This document shows, piece by piece, positions 1 through 10,267 of a stretch of DNA of 64,000 nt (the stretch's first letter is position 1; the number at the start of each line of letters is the position of its first letter). The position numbers were made by a program, and so were the translations under genes. A model generated the notes under the pieces. It worked only from the letters and a program-made list of their open reading frames with translations, was not told the DNA's origin and ran no database searches. The stretch lies in assembly GCA_947304395.1 (NCBI GenBank), contig CAMZBA010000001.1, positions 95,834 to 159,833 on the forward strand, written 5' to 3'. This stretch comes from an uncultured Candidatus Saccharibacteria bacterium. Lineage in GTDB: Bacteria; Patescibacteriota; Saccharimonadia; Saccharimonadales; Saccharimonadaceae.

Positions 1-18
1 TGTTGTAAAATATAGCTA

Positions 19-597
19 ATGGTTTATTCTGAGCCTATCAATAAAGCTATCAAAATCGCTACCAGGCTGCATGATGGTCAATTTCGTCGTGGGTCGACTA
101 TTCCATATATTGCTCATCCTTTTGCGGTAGCGCTTATGACTCAAATATATATCGACAGCGAGGAAGTATTTATTGGTGGAATTTTACATGATGTATTGGA
201 GGATGTACCCGATCGCGTCTATTCCTCGAATGATTTAGCTAATGATTTTGGCTACGAAATTCTAAACCTTGTCGAGACGGTTTCCGAACCAGATATCCGT
301 ACGCCAACTCAAGAGGCTTGGCGAGCGCGGAAATATGCTTATCTTAATAACATTGAAAACACCAACGATATTCGTCCGCTTATTATTTCGGCGTGCGATA
401 AAATGCATAATATGGGCGAACTAGCTTACGGGTATGAAGAGCTTGGCAAGAGTATTTGGACTTATTTCGCCGCTAAACGCGAGCGCGAGATATGGTTCTA
501 CGAGGCAGTGCTTGGTGTGTTAAGGACAAAGATATTGCCTGTGGAATTATTCGAAGAGTACGAAAATCGACTAAACAAACTTAAAACTCTACAATAG
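19..597 (+). CDS. HD-domain (RelA/SpoT-like HD_4) phosphohydrolase
   Basis: ORF; motifs AxxLHDGQ, RRGSTIPYIAHPFAVA, GGILHDVLED typical of (p)ppGpp hydrolase-like HD domains; TAAAAT 7 nt upstream of ATG. Confidence 0.8.
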   Translation: MVYSEPINKAIKIATRLHDGQFRRGSTIPYIAHPFAVALMTQIYIDSEEVFIGGILHDVLEDVPDRVYSSNDLANDFGYEILNLVETVSEPDIRTPTQEAWRARKYAYLNNIENTNDIRPLIISACDKMHNMGELAYGYEELGKSIWTYFAAKREREIWFYEAVLGVLRTKILPVELFEEYENRLNKLKTLQ

Positions 598-605
598 GAA
601 ATAAT

Positions 606-1718
606 ATGAAAGATAATAGGCATCGCACTATCGTCGTTGCGAGTATCATTGGTATTCTGGCGAATTTATTACTAGTAATTTTTAAGGCTATCGTTGGTCT
701 GTTGTCGAACTCAATTGCAATTATCTTAGATGCCATCAATAACTTTAGCGACATGCTCTCCTCTTTGGTTACAATAGCTGGCTCGCATTTTGCGAATTTA
801 TCCCCGGATCGCGAGCATCCAATGGGGCATGGCCGTTCCGAATATCTGAGCGCTGCCGTCGTAGCTGTCATTATTATGTATATTGGCTTTACGGCTTTCA
901 TTGAATCAATAAAGAAAATTATCAACCCCGAGTCTCCAGATTATTCATTAGTTACCATAGTGGTCGTAGTGGTAGCAATTATTGTCAAGATTATTCTAGG
1001 CATATATGTATATAGGGTAGGGCGGAAAGTGGATTCCGATTCTTTAGTGGGGTCGGGGAAAGATGCATTATTTGATTCATTAATATCGTTAACGACGTTA
1101 GTGGCTGCTGGGGTATTTGTACTGACCGGCTTTAGCGTTGAGGCATATTTGGCGGTTGGCATTTCCTTATTTATTACTTATTCGGGTTTTAAAATGCTTC
1201 GCGAAACCTTCAGTGTTATTTTGGGAGAACGGGCGGATTCTGATTTGTCTCGAAAGATTCGAGAAGAGGTTCGTCAGGTTGACGGCGTAGAAGGTGCATA
1301 TGATTTGGTCATGCATGATTACGGTCCGAATATTACGTTTGCGTCAATTAATATTGAACTTCCAGACACAATGACTGCACTAGAAATAGATGACATATCC
1401 CGAGAAATTCGTCGTCGTGTCCATCGAAAATGTCATGTTCTAATTAATTCCGTTGGTGTCTATTCCGTTAATAAGAAGGGCGGGAGAGCTGCAGAGCTGC
1501 GTGACCAAGTATATGAAATAGTATCTGGATTTGAACACGTTATTCAAATGCATGGTTTTCATGTTGATGAAAAGAATAAAGAAATTAGTCTCGATATTGT
1601 CGTTGGCTTCGATGTAAGAAATCGCAATTCGTATTTTCGGCGGATACATAGTACACTTCAAAAAGAGATACCAGATTACACTTTTGAAATAGCTCTTGAT
1701 TCAGATTTCAGTGACTAA
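606..1718 (+). CDS. Cation diffusion facilitator (CDF) family efflux protein
   Basis: ORF; LDAINNFSDMLSS and DREHPMGHGRSEY motifs, six-TM pattern and C-terminal cytoplasmic domain. Confidence 0.9.
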   Translation: MKDNRHRTIVVASIIGILANLLLVIFKAIVGLLSNSIAIILDAINNFSDMLSSLVTIAGSHFANLSPDREHPMGHGRSEYLSAAVVAVIIMYIGFTAFIESIKKIINPESPDYSLVTIVVVVVAIIVKIILGIYVYRVGRKVDSDSLVGSGKDALFDSLISLTTLVAAGVFVLTGFSVEAYLAVGISLFITYSGFKMLRETFSVILGERADSDLSRKIREEVRQVDGVEGAYDLVMHDYGPNITFASINIELPDTMTALEIDDISREIRRRVHRKCHVLINSVGVYSVNKKGGRAAELRDQVYEIVSGFEHVIQMHGFHVDEKNKEISLDIVVGFDVRNRNSYFRRIHSTLQKEIPDYTFEIALDSDFSD

Positions 1719-1746
1719 ACTTAACTAACGTCAGGAACACGGCAAC

Positions 1747-1774
1747 AAAAAGCACCCATCAGAAGGGTGCTTTT
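1747..1774. terminator. Bidirectional intrinsic terminator between convergent genes
   Basis: AAAAGCACCC-atcagaa-GGGTGCTTTT. Confidence 0.85.
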
Positions 1775-1783
1775 AGAATGCTG

Positions 1784-4510
1784 CTAACGGCGTTTTGTGC
1801 GGAAGATGAAGAACGCTAGAGCACCCAGAATTCCACCTATGCCTGCTATTGCAGGAGTATTAATATCGGCAGTTTTAGGGTTCTTTATGTTAACATCTTT
1901 TGGCTCGGTCGGCTCAGCAGGGGTTGCTGGATCATTGTTTGTTCCCCCTTGTACGGTAACTATAATGTTTGCCGACACATTGCTATTTGTCATAGCGGTA
2001 ATGGTGGCCGTGCCAGCTTTAATAGCCGTTATTTTACCAGTGCTAGATACTGTCGCAACGCTACTATCGCTACTGCTCCAAGTGATCGTATCGGTAGAAT
2101 TTGTAGGAGTAAGTGTTACGGTTGGAGTTGCTTCCTCGCCGACATTAATACTGACAGAAACAGGATTAATGCTTATGGCTGTTGCTGGAACCGTCGTTGT
2201 AGTAGCTTTTACGGTTATCGTAGCAGTGTTCGAGACGTTGTCGTTCGCCTTGGCGGTAATGGTTGCTGTTCCTGCTTTTATGCCTTTTACGACACCATTC
2301 GCATCAACTGTCGCAACGCTACTATCGCTACTGCTCCAAGTGATCGTATCGGTTGAATTTGTAGGAGTGACTGTAGCGGTCAGGCTTAGCGTAGCACCTA
2401 CGTTGACGTTAGCGGTTGCGGGGCTGACAGTAATGCCAGTCGCTGGAACTAACGGATCGCTTGCTGCTCTAGTGGTAAAGTTAATTGTTTCAGAATCTTT
2501 AGCATTGCCCGCAACATCATAGACGGTGGCATATGCTGTATATCGGGTGGATTCATTGAGCCCAGTTAGGGTTAGGCTCTTAGTTGTTGCGGAAGTCTCA
2601 CCAGTACTCGAGCTAGCATACGTTTCAGTCTTGTCTGTATAGCTGCTTGCATCGTTTGCTTTATAGTGCCAGACGATTCGACCGAGGCCACTTGCGCTAT
2701 CTGTTACTCCAATATTTAAAGTTGCCCCATTAGCCGTAACGCTGCTTGTCGATAGGGCAGTGCTAATTACCGGTGCGGTTTTATCAATATTATTTACCGT
2801 AACGGTCTTCGAGGCGGTCTCGTTGTTGCTATTCTTGAACCAAAGCGTATATGTTCCGTTTGCGGAGACAGTTTGCGAAAGGTTGTATGATTTACTGGAC
2901 GAAGAAATGGTTGACCAAGAGCTCGGAGTAGCGGTTGTGGTATTGCCATTGTCTACTTTGTACTTATTAATATTGTACGCGTTACTGCTCGCAGTAGCCT
3001 TAATGGTGGCATCACTATTTGTCCAGTTAGTTGCTGCTGTTACGGCCGGCGTTGAAATACTTAAATCCGCGTATTTGTTAACATGGAAGCTTACGCTACC
3101 CCAACCATAGTACTCATCTTTACCAGCTGTGCCTAAGTCTTCAGCATCGAGTTTAAGGGCGTTATAGACCTGGTTGTAGTTATAGTTTGGGTGTTCGGTT
3201 AAGATATTTGCTATTGCTGCAGAAATGTAAGGTGCAGAAAAAGATGTGCCATCAATTAGGGTTAATGTATTATCCGCGCCAGTACTTGATGTTGGTAGGA
3301 GAAGCTCCTCGCCAGGTGCCGCGAAATCGATTTCTGCGCCATGTTGAGAAAACGACGACGAGAATGATTTAGCATTATTGACGGAAGATACGGCGATGGT
3401 ATAGTCACTAGACGCTGGATAAGAAACCCAGCCAGCGTTACCATTGCCGGCCGAGGCTACTATAATAGTGCCAGCCTCTTTAGCTTCCCTAAAAGCAGGT
3501 TCGATTGTGGTCTGAAACTCTTCTGGTAGCGGATTTGGTAATTGTTCCACGAGGCCGAGACTTAAGTTGATTACGTCAACTTTACCCTTTAACTCAGAAA
3601 CAGCTATTACTACCTTCGTAAGATCAATGCTTTTACCGCCGGAAACGCGGATGGGAACAATTTTTACACTCGCCGGAGTGGCCTGGGTGATTGTTCCTGC
3701 AACAGATGTGCCATGCGTTACTCTCGAGGCGCCAGCACTTACGTTAGTACATGTTTGAGTAGTGATATTGCAAGTTGCTGTCATGCTGTCGTTGGCGTCG
3801 TTTCCACTATCGTCGGGATTTGTGTCGTTATCGAAATAATCGTGAGCATAGGTCATATCAAGGCGGTCGCCTACGGTTGTCTTCTTGAATGCCCAGTGAG
3901 ACGCGCGGATGCCACTATCAATCACAGCAACGGTAACTTTTTGGCCAGAAGTTAGACTTTTCGCATAGGTGTCTAGTTTCATGGCGGAAGTTCCCCAACC
4001 CAAGCACTGGTCTGGTATGCTAGTACCATTTGTGTATGTTGTAGCAGAGCGATTGGTGCATCGGTTTATCTCCTCGTAATTGTATATCGCATTCGATTCT
4101 GCATCGTCGTCAAGTTTTAGCTGCATATTTAAAAGAACGCCAGAATTGTTATCTTTTTCTTTTATATCAAGATAGTTTGCGGATGTGGTGTTATAGTCTG
4201 CGAACTCGACTACGTATACCTTTTCGGCTATTTTTGTATACTTTATAGCGTCTGGATGGTTTTCTTTAAATTCATCTAGGTTTGGAATGTTGACTATTAG
4301 CTCATGGGTTTTCAGAGCAGTCTCCACTCCTTTAGTTGAAATTCCGCTGTCTCTGCTAATTTCCTGAATTACTGCGTTTGCCGTATTTGATATAGCGGCT
4401 TCATCGCTACTCGCTTGCGTTTTTGGGGCGATCATGAACAACCCGCCGGCGACCAAACCTGCAGATGCTAATGATGCCGAAAAAAGCAAAGACTTTTTTC
4501 TTCTAACCAT
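1784..4510 (-). CDS. Secreted subtilisin-like serine protease with Big2 Ig-like repeats and C-terminal NPKTAD-TM-RTKRR anchor
   Basis: Signal peptide; catalytic motifs VAVIDSGIRASH, HGTSVAG, GTSFSAPY; Big2 motifs (TITWSSSDSSVATV); sorting-like tail. Confidence 0.9.
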   Translation of the reverse strand: MVRRKKSLLFSASLASAGLVAGGLFMIAPKTQASSDEAAISNTANAVIQEISRDSGISTKGVETALKTHELIVNIPNLDEFKENHPDAIKYTKIAEKVYVVEFADYNTTSANYLDIKEKDNNSGVLLNMQLKLDDDAESNAIYNYEEINRCTNRSATTYTNGTSIPDQCLGWGTSAMKLDTYAKSLTSGQKVTVAVIDSGIRASHWAFKKTTVGDRLDMTYAHDYFDNDTNPDDSGNDANDSMTATCNITTQTCTNVSAGASRVTHGTSVAGTITQATPASVKIVPIRVSGGKSIDLTKVVIAVSELKGKVDVINLSLGLVEQLPNPLPEEFQTTIEPAFREAKEAGTIIVASAGNGNAGWVSYPASSDYTIAVSSVNNAKSFSSSFSQHGAEIDFAAPGEELLLPTSSTGADNTLTLIDGTSFSAPYISAAIANILTEHPNYNYNQVYNALKLDAEDLGTAGKDEYYGWGSVSFHVNKYADLSISTPAVTAATNWTNSDATIKATASSNAYNINKYKVDNGNTTTATPSSWSTISSSSKSYNLSQTVSANGTYTLWFKNSNNETASKTVTVNNIDKTAPVISTALSTSSVTANGATLNIGVTDSASGLGRIVWHYKANDASSYTDKTETYASSSTGETSATTKSLTLTGLNESTRYTAYATVYDVAGNAKDSETINFTTRAASDPLVPATGITVSPATANVNVGATLSLTATVTPTNSTDTITWSSSDSSVATVDANGVVKGIKAGTATITAKANDNVSNTATITVKATTTTVPATAISINPVSVSINVGEEATPTVTLTPTNSTDTITWSSSDSSVATVSSTGKITAIKAGTATITAMTNSNVSANIIVTVQGGTNNDPATPAEPTEPKDVNIKNPKTADINTPAIAGIGGILGALAFFIFRTKRR

Positions 4511-4846
4511 ATGGGTAACCTTTCTCTTATTTTGACCTTTTTATTTTGACCTATTTATAAACGTATTTAAGCATAAACAAATCATAAAAACAAGTACTTT
4601 TGAATACATATTTTTATAAAAACAACAAAAAAAGACCTATTCATTATTCGCGAGCATCTCTTTATTTGGCTCCCTTTGGCTGACACATTACTAACCAATA
4701 CTCCTAAGTATGGCTGGCATATTGGTAAAAAACTATCGAAAACTAACCGGACTTGCTAAAGATGGAGAAATAAAGGTGGCCGCAGAGCCATAACAGTCAA
4801 TAGTCCTCCGTTTAGAACGGGGATCTTTTCACGGTATAATAATGTT

Positions 4847-5947
4847 ATGGTTAAAAACGAAAAAAGTTTGAAATTTCGCAAAATCTTGAAAGCCTCTGGC
4901 ATCATAGCGGGTATATTGCTAGGATGTATGTTTTTGTTTGTCCTGGGTGTTTTTATTAACCATAAGATACAGATAGGGCGAGAATGGGAGTTGCTAAAAT
5001 CTTATGACATCGGTAAAACGGTGATGGTGGACGGGCAAGAGGTTAATTACAAAGTTTTTAATTCTGAAAAAACCGAGCATACTTTAGTTTTGATGCCAGG
5101 GCTAAATGTGCAGAACGCCGCACTTTCGTTCACGCCGTTAGCCGAGAAGGTGAACGCACGAGTAATACTGATAAATCGTCCTGGATATGCTTTATCCGAG
5201 GATACTGGTGTAGACGCAACTTCGGACTTTATCGTTGAGGTTTATCGCAAAACGCTGAAAGAAATAGGGGTGGAAACCTCTGTAATCTTGATGCCTCATT
5301 CCATTGCTGGACAGTATGCAATGTATTGGGCGGAAAAATATCCTGAGGAAGTAAGCGGGATGATAGCACTTGATATTGGCTCTCCAGAAAATGCCATAGA
5401 GGAAAAATATAATCATTATGATTGGTTTTCTACTCACCTCTACAATATTGCTGCAAAATTAGGATTACACCGCTTGTTTATGCTGGATGAAGCAACGAGA
5501 GATGCTGAGGCTGAGCAATTAGCGAAAACGGGATATTTTACGGAGGATTTAGCAAGAGCAAGCAAAATTCTAGGGATGGAAAACGCCTTTCCAGATTTCG
5601 TAGTAAGTGAGTCGGAACTAGAAAAAACTAACGCTGAAAATACAATAAAGATTAGGGGTGAAAATTATCGTAAATTAGCAAAATTGTTTATCGCTGCTAA
5701 CCAGTTCGATAAGGACTATTATGAAAAATATTTCAAGGAGACGGCCCTTAGTAGTTTTGGAGGAGATAAAAAAGCGATGGAGGAATATATTAATTTTTAT
5801 AAAGAATACAAGGACGATAATCAAAAGGCTTTACAGGATGAAAATGCGGCGTTCATTGAGGTGCCAGGTCCACATGAAATATGGGAGTACCCTACTGACA
5901 AATTAGCAGGTGCAATAAATACCTTTTTGCAGCAAGCTAGTTGGTAA
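4847..5947 (+). CDS. Membrane-anchored alpha/beta hydrolase
   Basis: ORF; N-terminal TM, LVLMPGLNVQN, MPHSIAGQYAMYWAEKYPEEVSGMIALD nucleophile-elbow-like segment. Confidence 0.75.
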   Translation: MVKNEKSLKFRKILKASGIIAGILLGCMFLFVLGVFINHKIQIGREWELLKSYDIGKTVMVDGQEVNYKVFNSEKTEHTLVLMPGLNVQNAALSFTPLAEKVNARVILINRPGYALSEDTGVDATSDFIVEVYRKTLKEIGVETSVILMPHSIAGQYAMYWAEKYPEEVSGMIALDIGSPENAIEEKYNHYDWFSTHLYNIAAKLGLHRLFMLDEATRDAEAEQLAKTGYFTEDLARASKILGMENAFPDFVVSESELEKTNAENTIKIRGENYRKLAKLFIAANQFDKDYYEKYFKETALSSFGGDKKAMEEYINFYKEYKDDNQKALQDENAAFIEVPGPHEIWEYPTDKLAGAINTFLQQASW

Positions 5948-6101
5948 ATTTTGGCTCCCGGGGCCGGGCAACGGGTGCATTACTGTGGATGACTATGACA
6001 AAATTGCGACAAAGATAGAAGCCGAAATCAACCAAAAAAGGCTCAACTGTAATCTGTTAGAGCCTTTCAATACGTTATCATCAATGTCAAAAACTCGAAA
6101 C

Positions 6102-6177
6102 TGGCTCCCCCGGCCAGACTCGAACTGGCAACCTCGAAGTTAACAGCTTCTTGCTCCACCATTGAGCTACAGGGGAA
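6102..6177 (-). tRNA. tRNA-Asn (anticodon GTT), CCA encoded
   Basis: Reverse complement TTCCCCTGTAGCTCAATGGTGGAGC...CTGTTAA...GGTTGCCAGTTCGAGTCTGGCCGGGGGAGCCA folds as a cloverleaf. Confidence 0.93.
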
Positions 6178-6312
6178 GGTAATCTAAGTGTACAAAGATA
6201 CAGTGGAAAAGTCAAGTTCCATTTATTGTGATAAAAAGCACTTGCATTTTGGCCTCTCAAATGTTACTATAAGCCTACAAAAGGTCAAAAATAAAAATAA
6301 AAGAGAAAAAAT

Positions 6313-8331
6313 ATGAAAAAGCTCCACACTTCGGCTATGCTGGCTGTGGCTGCAGCATTTATAGCTTCGCCAATTTTTGGCGTTGCGGATGCGAGCGCGG
6401 CATCAACAATAGCATATAAAGACTACAGTGAATTAAATCGGAATACGTTAAATAATACGTTTTCCTATTCAAAAATATATTACACGGAAAACACAAAGGT
6501 CACATCTGTCAAAGTTGGCGCTGGCGGAACCAAGGGCAAAAGCATAACCACTACTGACACTCAGATGCTTTCGTCTGGTCGCATTATCGGCGGAGAATCA
6601 TACACTGCGCTAATTGAAAATAGCACGGCGGTTGATCCTAGCGGCCATCCGCTAGACGTTTTATATAAGGTTTCGAACGTGAATCAGTGGACTAATGAAC
6701 TAAATGATGACGGTACGACAAAATCGCACGCAACTTTAACGGTCAGGAAGGGCATTAGCGGTTCTAGCGCAAGTATCCATCCGGAAGAGAACGAACAAGA
6801 GGTGCAGATTATCAAGGCTGGCGACCCTATCGTAGCCTGGATAAATACTTCGCGTGCTGACGCTATATTTACCGTAGAATTTTGCAAGAAGGGTACTTAT
6901 GTTGAGTCATCGGATAGCTGTACGCTTTCTACGAATATGAAGAGTGTTAGCAGTGCCATGTGGGACTTTGATGTTCCAAACGGCGGACGCAACACCGATA
7001 GTAATGGCAACCCTATTATTAATACGGACGGATGGTACGACTACAAGGAAGATGGCGATAAGTACTTCCATGGCAACGAAGGCATCGCACCTCTATCTGG
7101 CACAAATACGGTTTACATGAATAAAAACTCAGCTATTCAGGGAATGACCTTATCAACGGAGCAGGACGGTATTTCTGTAAAAGATATAAATGGCGCTGCC
7201 TTTGATGGCATTTGGTACGGCAACTCTATTATGACCACGGCGACTGGATTAGGTGGTTCTTGGTCTTTCCGTTATAGCGGTCGTGGTTGTGGTGTCGGCT
7301 TTATCTTTGGCTCTGCGGTGCCTTACGCTATGCCAAAACCCAAAAAGACAGTAGATAAAACCCAGGCAAGGGTTGGCGATACTGTTACGTATCGTATCTC
7401 TCAAGAAGTGCCAAATAACTATTCTGGCGAGGCGGATATTGTAACGTTTATGAATTTATGGAGTAGGTATGACGCTATTCCTCAAAATAAGGGCTACAGT
7501 GCGCTCAAAATAAGCGACAGCTTTAACAATAGCCTTACATTACCGGCAGCTAGCACTATTAAAATCGTCGACGAAAATAATAATGACGTTACTTCTCAAT
7601 TTACAGTTGCGATTAGTGGCCAAAATGTCACAGCTACCGCCAAGAATGCAACCAGTATCGGTTTCTACGGTCATACCTACACAATGACCGTCAAGGCTAC
7701 CGTAAAGTCAACAATCACTGGATCTCCAGTTCAAAACTTGGCGCAGACTAGCTACACTCCAGTAGACGGCAGTGAAACAACCCTTCCCTCCGACCCAGTA
7801 GAAACAAAAATTTATCATACGGTCGTTACGAAATATATTAATGACGAAACTGGAGAAGAGATTGCCGATCCGACCTCTGAAGATTACGAACATGGCAAGT
7901 CATATTATACTGACGAATCGGACGATATCCCTGAAAAATTCGTTCTTGTCAAAACTCCAGACAACGCTTCTGGTACTGTGAATCAGGACATTGAAGTAAT
8001 TTATCGCTATCTCCCACCAAAAAAGGTCACGGCTCGTTACATTGATGATGAAACCGGAAAGCCAATTAGTGATCCTATCAGCGGCGAATACCCGCAGGGC
8101 GATGATTATGAAACTATTCCTCTCCCAGACGATCCAAAAGGTTATAAGCTTGTAAAAATGCCAGATAATGCTAAAGGCGTGATGGGGAACAAAGATATTG
8201 AAGTTATCTATCGTTACCGCAAAGTTAAGAATCCAAACACGGCAGATGCTAGCGCAAAAGCATTTATCGGTGTAATTGTCGCTAGTGTTATGGGCGGAGG
8301 ATTATTCTTCGGACTCAAGCGACGTCGCTAG
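6313..8331 (+). CDS. Cell-surface adhesin-like protein with two MucBP repeats and NPNTAD sorting-like tail
   Basis: Signal peptide; VVTKYINDETGEEI and VTARYIDDETGKPI MucBP-type repeats; C-terminal NPNTAD-hydrophobic-KRRR. Confidence 0.8.
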   Translation: MKKLHTSAMLAVAAAFIASPIFGVADASAASTIAYKDYSELNRNTLNNTFSYSKIYYTENTKVTSVKVGAGGTKGKSITTTDTQMLSSGRIIGGESYTALIENSTAVDPSGHPLDVLYKVSNVNQWTNELNDDGTTKSHATLTVRKGISGSSASIHPEENEQEVQIIKAGDPIVAWINTSRADAIFTVEFCKKGTYVESSDSCTLSTNMKSVSSAMWDFDVPNGGRNTDSNGNPIINTDGWYDYKEDGDKYFHGNEGIAPLSGTNTVYMNKNSAIQGMTLSTEQDGISVKDINGAAFDGIWYGNSIMTTATGLGGSWSFRYSGRGCGVGFIFGSAVPYAMPKPKKTVDKTQARVGDTVTYRISQEVPNNYSGEADIVTFMNLWSRYDAIPQNKGYSALKISDSFNNSLTLPAASTIKIVDENNNDVTSQFTVAISGQNVTATAKNATSIGFYGHTYTMTVKATVKSTITGSPVQNLAQTSYTPVDGSETTLPSDPVETKIYHTVVTKYINDETGEEIADPTSEDYEHGKSYYTDESDDIPEKFVLVKTPDNASGTVNQDIEVIYRYLPPKKVTARYIDDETGKPISDPISGEYPQGDDYETIPLPDDPKGYKLVKMPDNAKGVMGNKDIEVIYRYRKVKNPNTADASAKAFIGVIVASVMGGGLFFGLKRRR

Positions 8332-8361
8332 AAGACAAAAAAGTATTTTTTCTCAATATTT

Positions 8362-8392
8362 ATACAGCCGCAAAATGCGGCTGTATTTTTTT
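8362..8392. terminator. Intrinsic terminator
   Basis: ATACAGCCG-caaaatg-CGGCTGTAT followed by TTTTTT. Confidence 0.85.
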
Positions 8393-8445
8393 GACACCTA
8401 TCAGACAAAAAGATATACTAAACTCAAGAAAAAAGAGGAGTTATT

Positions 8446-10266
8446 ATGTGTGGAATTGTGGGATATGTTGGTAAACGAACTGCACAAAATGTGCTATTAA
8501 ATGGACTCAAGCGTCTCGAGTATCGTGGATACGATTCTGCCGGTATTGCTACTCTAGATGATAATAATGATCCGCACATTGCGCGCTCCGTAGGGAAGAT
8601 TGCTGAGCTAGAGAACGTTCTACTCGCAAAGCCGCACGATGGTCATCTTGGCATTGGCCATACTCGCTGGGCTACGCATGGTGGAGTAACTGTCGCGAAC
8701 GCCCATCCGCATCATGTTGGAAACGTCTATCTTGTCCATAATGGTATTATTGAGAATTACAAAGAGCTCAAGAAAGGTCTGTCTAGCTATAAATTTCAGT
8801 CCGATACAGACACGGAAGTATTTGCTGCGTTAATCGATAGTTACTATAAAGATGGAATATCCCTAAAGGATGCGGTCGCAAAAGCTGCCAAGAAAGTTCG
8901 TGGCACTTATGGCATTGCAGTTTTCTCGCCAAATGAACCGGGCTCTATTGTGGTTGCTCGACTTGGTTCTCCGCTTATTATTGGTATCGGCCACGGCGAG
9001 ACTGTCATTGCTTCTGACGCGTCGGCGTTATTGGGTTATACCCGTGAGGCTATTTACCTCAACGATGGTGAATTGGCTGTCTGCACGGAAAATGGCGCGG
9101 AGGTATTCAATCTCAATCTCAAACATCTCAATGCTAGCCCAGAAACGATTGAGGGCGATGTTGAGCAAATTCAAAAGGGCGGTTATGACCATTTTCTTCT
9201 CAAAGAAATCATGGAGCAGGCCACTACTCTCCATAACACACTTTCTGGCCGTATAGATCTTAAAAATGGCAAGATGCACCTAGGTGGGCCAAATCTTTCC
9301 GAAGAGGAGATGCGCAATATTCACCATGTAGTTATTGTTGGTTGCGGAACCGCTTATTACGCAGGCCTGCTCGCGTCGTACTATATGGAGCAACTCGTTC
9401 CAGACTTAACTACCGAAGTTGTAATTGCATCAGAATATCGCTATCGCTCGTTCCATTTGCCAAAAGACTCAGTTGCCCTAATTGTCTCTCAGTCGGGCGA
9501 GACCGCCGATACGCTTGCATGTTTGCGCGAAATAAAGAAGCGCGGTATAAAGACGCTTGGTATCGTGAATGTAATCGGCTCCACGATTGCTCGTGAAGTT
9601 AACGGTGGCACTTATGTGCATGCCGGTCCAGAAATTTCCGTTGCTTCCACGAAAGCATTTACGGCCCAGGTGGTAACAATGATAATGTTCGCCGGTATGC
9701 TTGCGGAATATCACGGTGGCAACGCTGAATTAATCGCTAAAATTACCAAAGAACTATCCATGCTGCCGAAAGAGATCGAAAAGACTCTTAAGAATCATCG
9801 CGACGAAATTAAGACTTTAGCTAAAAAATATGTTAAATATAATAATGCTCTATATCTTGGACGCGATACAGCCTATCCAATCGCGCTAGAGGGTGCTTTG
9901 AAGTTGAAAGAGATTTCATATACGCACGCCGAAGGTTATGCGTCTGGCGAGCTTAAGCATGGACCAATTGCACTTGTTGACGAGACTTTCTTTGAGGTAT
10001 TCAACATTCTAGATAACTGGCTGTTTGATAAATCTATTGGTGGCCTTCATGAAGTGCGCGCTCGTGGCGGTAAAGCAATCGTGTTCACTAATAGCAAAGC
10101 CGAAATCGAAGCCGATGATATCGTTCGCATTAACAGCAAGATTAAGATTCTTGCACCTCTACTTCTCAACACTCTTCAGCAATTGTTTGCATATTATATT
10201 GCAGTTGGTCGCGGTAATGACGTGGATCAACCGCGCAACTTAGCTAAATCGGTTACTGTGGAGTAG
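8446..10266 (+). CDS. glmS: Glutamine--fructose-6-phosphate aminotransferase (isomerizing)
   Basis: MCGIVGYVGKR N-terminal class II GATase; GHTRWATHG; two SIS domains; C-terminal QPRNLAKSVTVE. Confidence 0.97.
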   Translation: MCGIVGYVGKRTAQNVLLNGLKRLEYRGYDSAGIATLDDNNDPHIARSVGKIAELENVLLAKPHDGHLGIGHTRWATHGGVTVANAHPHHVGNVYLVHNGIIENYKELKKGLSSYKFQSDTDTEVFAALIDSYYKDGISLKDAVAKAAKKVRGTYGIAVFSPNEPGSIVVARLGSPLIIGIGHGETVIASDASALLGYTREAIYLNDGELAVCTENGAEVFNLNLKHLNASPETIEGDVEQIQKGGYDHFLLKEIMEQATTLHNTLSGRIDLKNGKMHLGGPNLSEEEMRNIHHVVIVGCGTAYYAGLLASYYMEQLVPDLTTEVVIASEYRYRSFHLPKDSVALIVSQSGETADTLACLREIKKRGIKTLGIVNVIGSTIAREVNGGTYVHAGPEISVASTKAFTAQVVTMIMFAGMLAEYHGGNAELIAKITKELSMLPKEIEKTLKNHRDEIKTLAKKYVKYNNALYLGRDTAYPIALEGALKLKEISYTHAEGYASGELKHGPIALVDETFFEVFNILDNWLFDKSIGGLHEVRARGGKAIVFTNSKAEIEADDIVRINSKIKILAPLLLNTLQQLFAYYIAVGRGNDVDQPRNLAKSVTVE

Positions 10267-10267
10267 T

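Noticed and set aside
1797-2522. 241-aa plus-strand ORF of hydrophobic repeats
   Set aside because: Antisense of the Big2 repeats of the subtilase gene.
8332-8445. glmS ribozyme upstream of glmS
   Set aside because: The gap is ~114 nt and mostly an intrinsic terminator; no glmS ribozyme core is visible.
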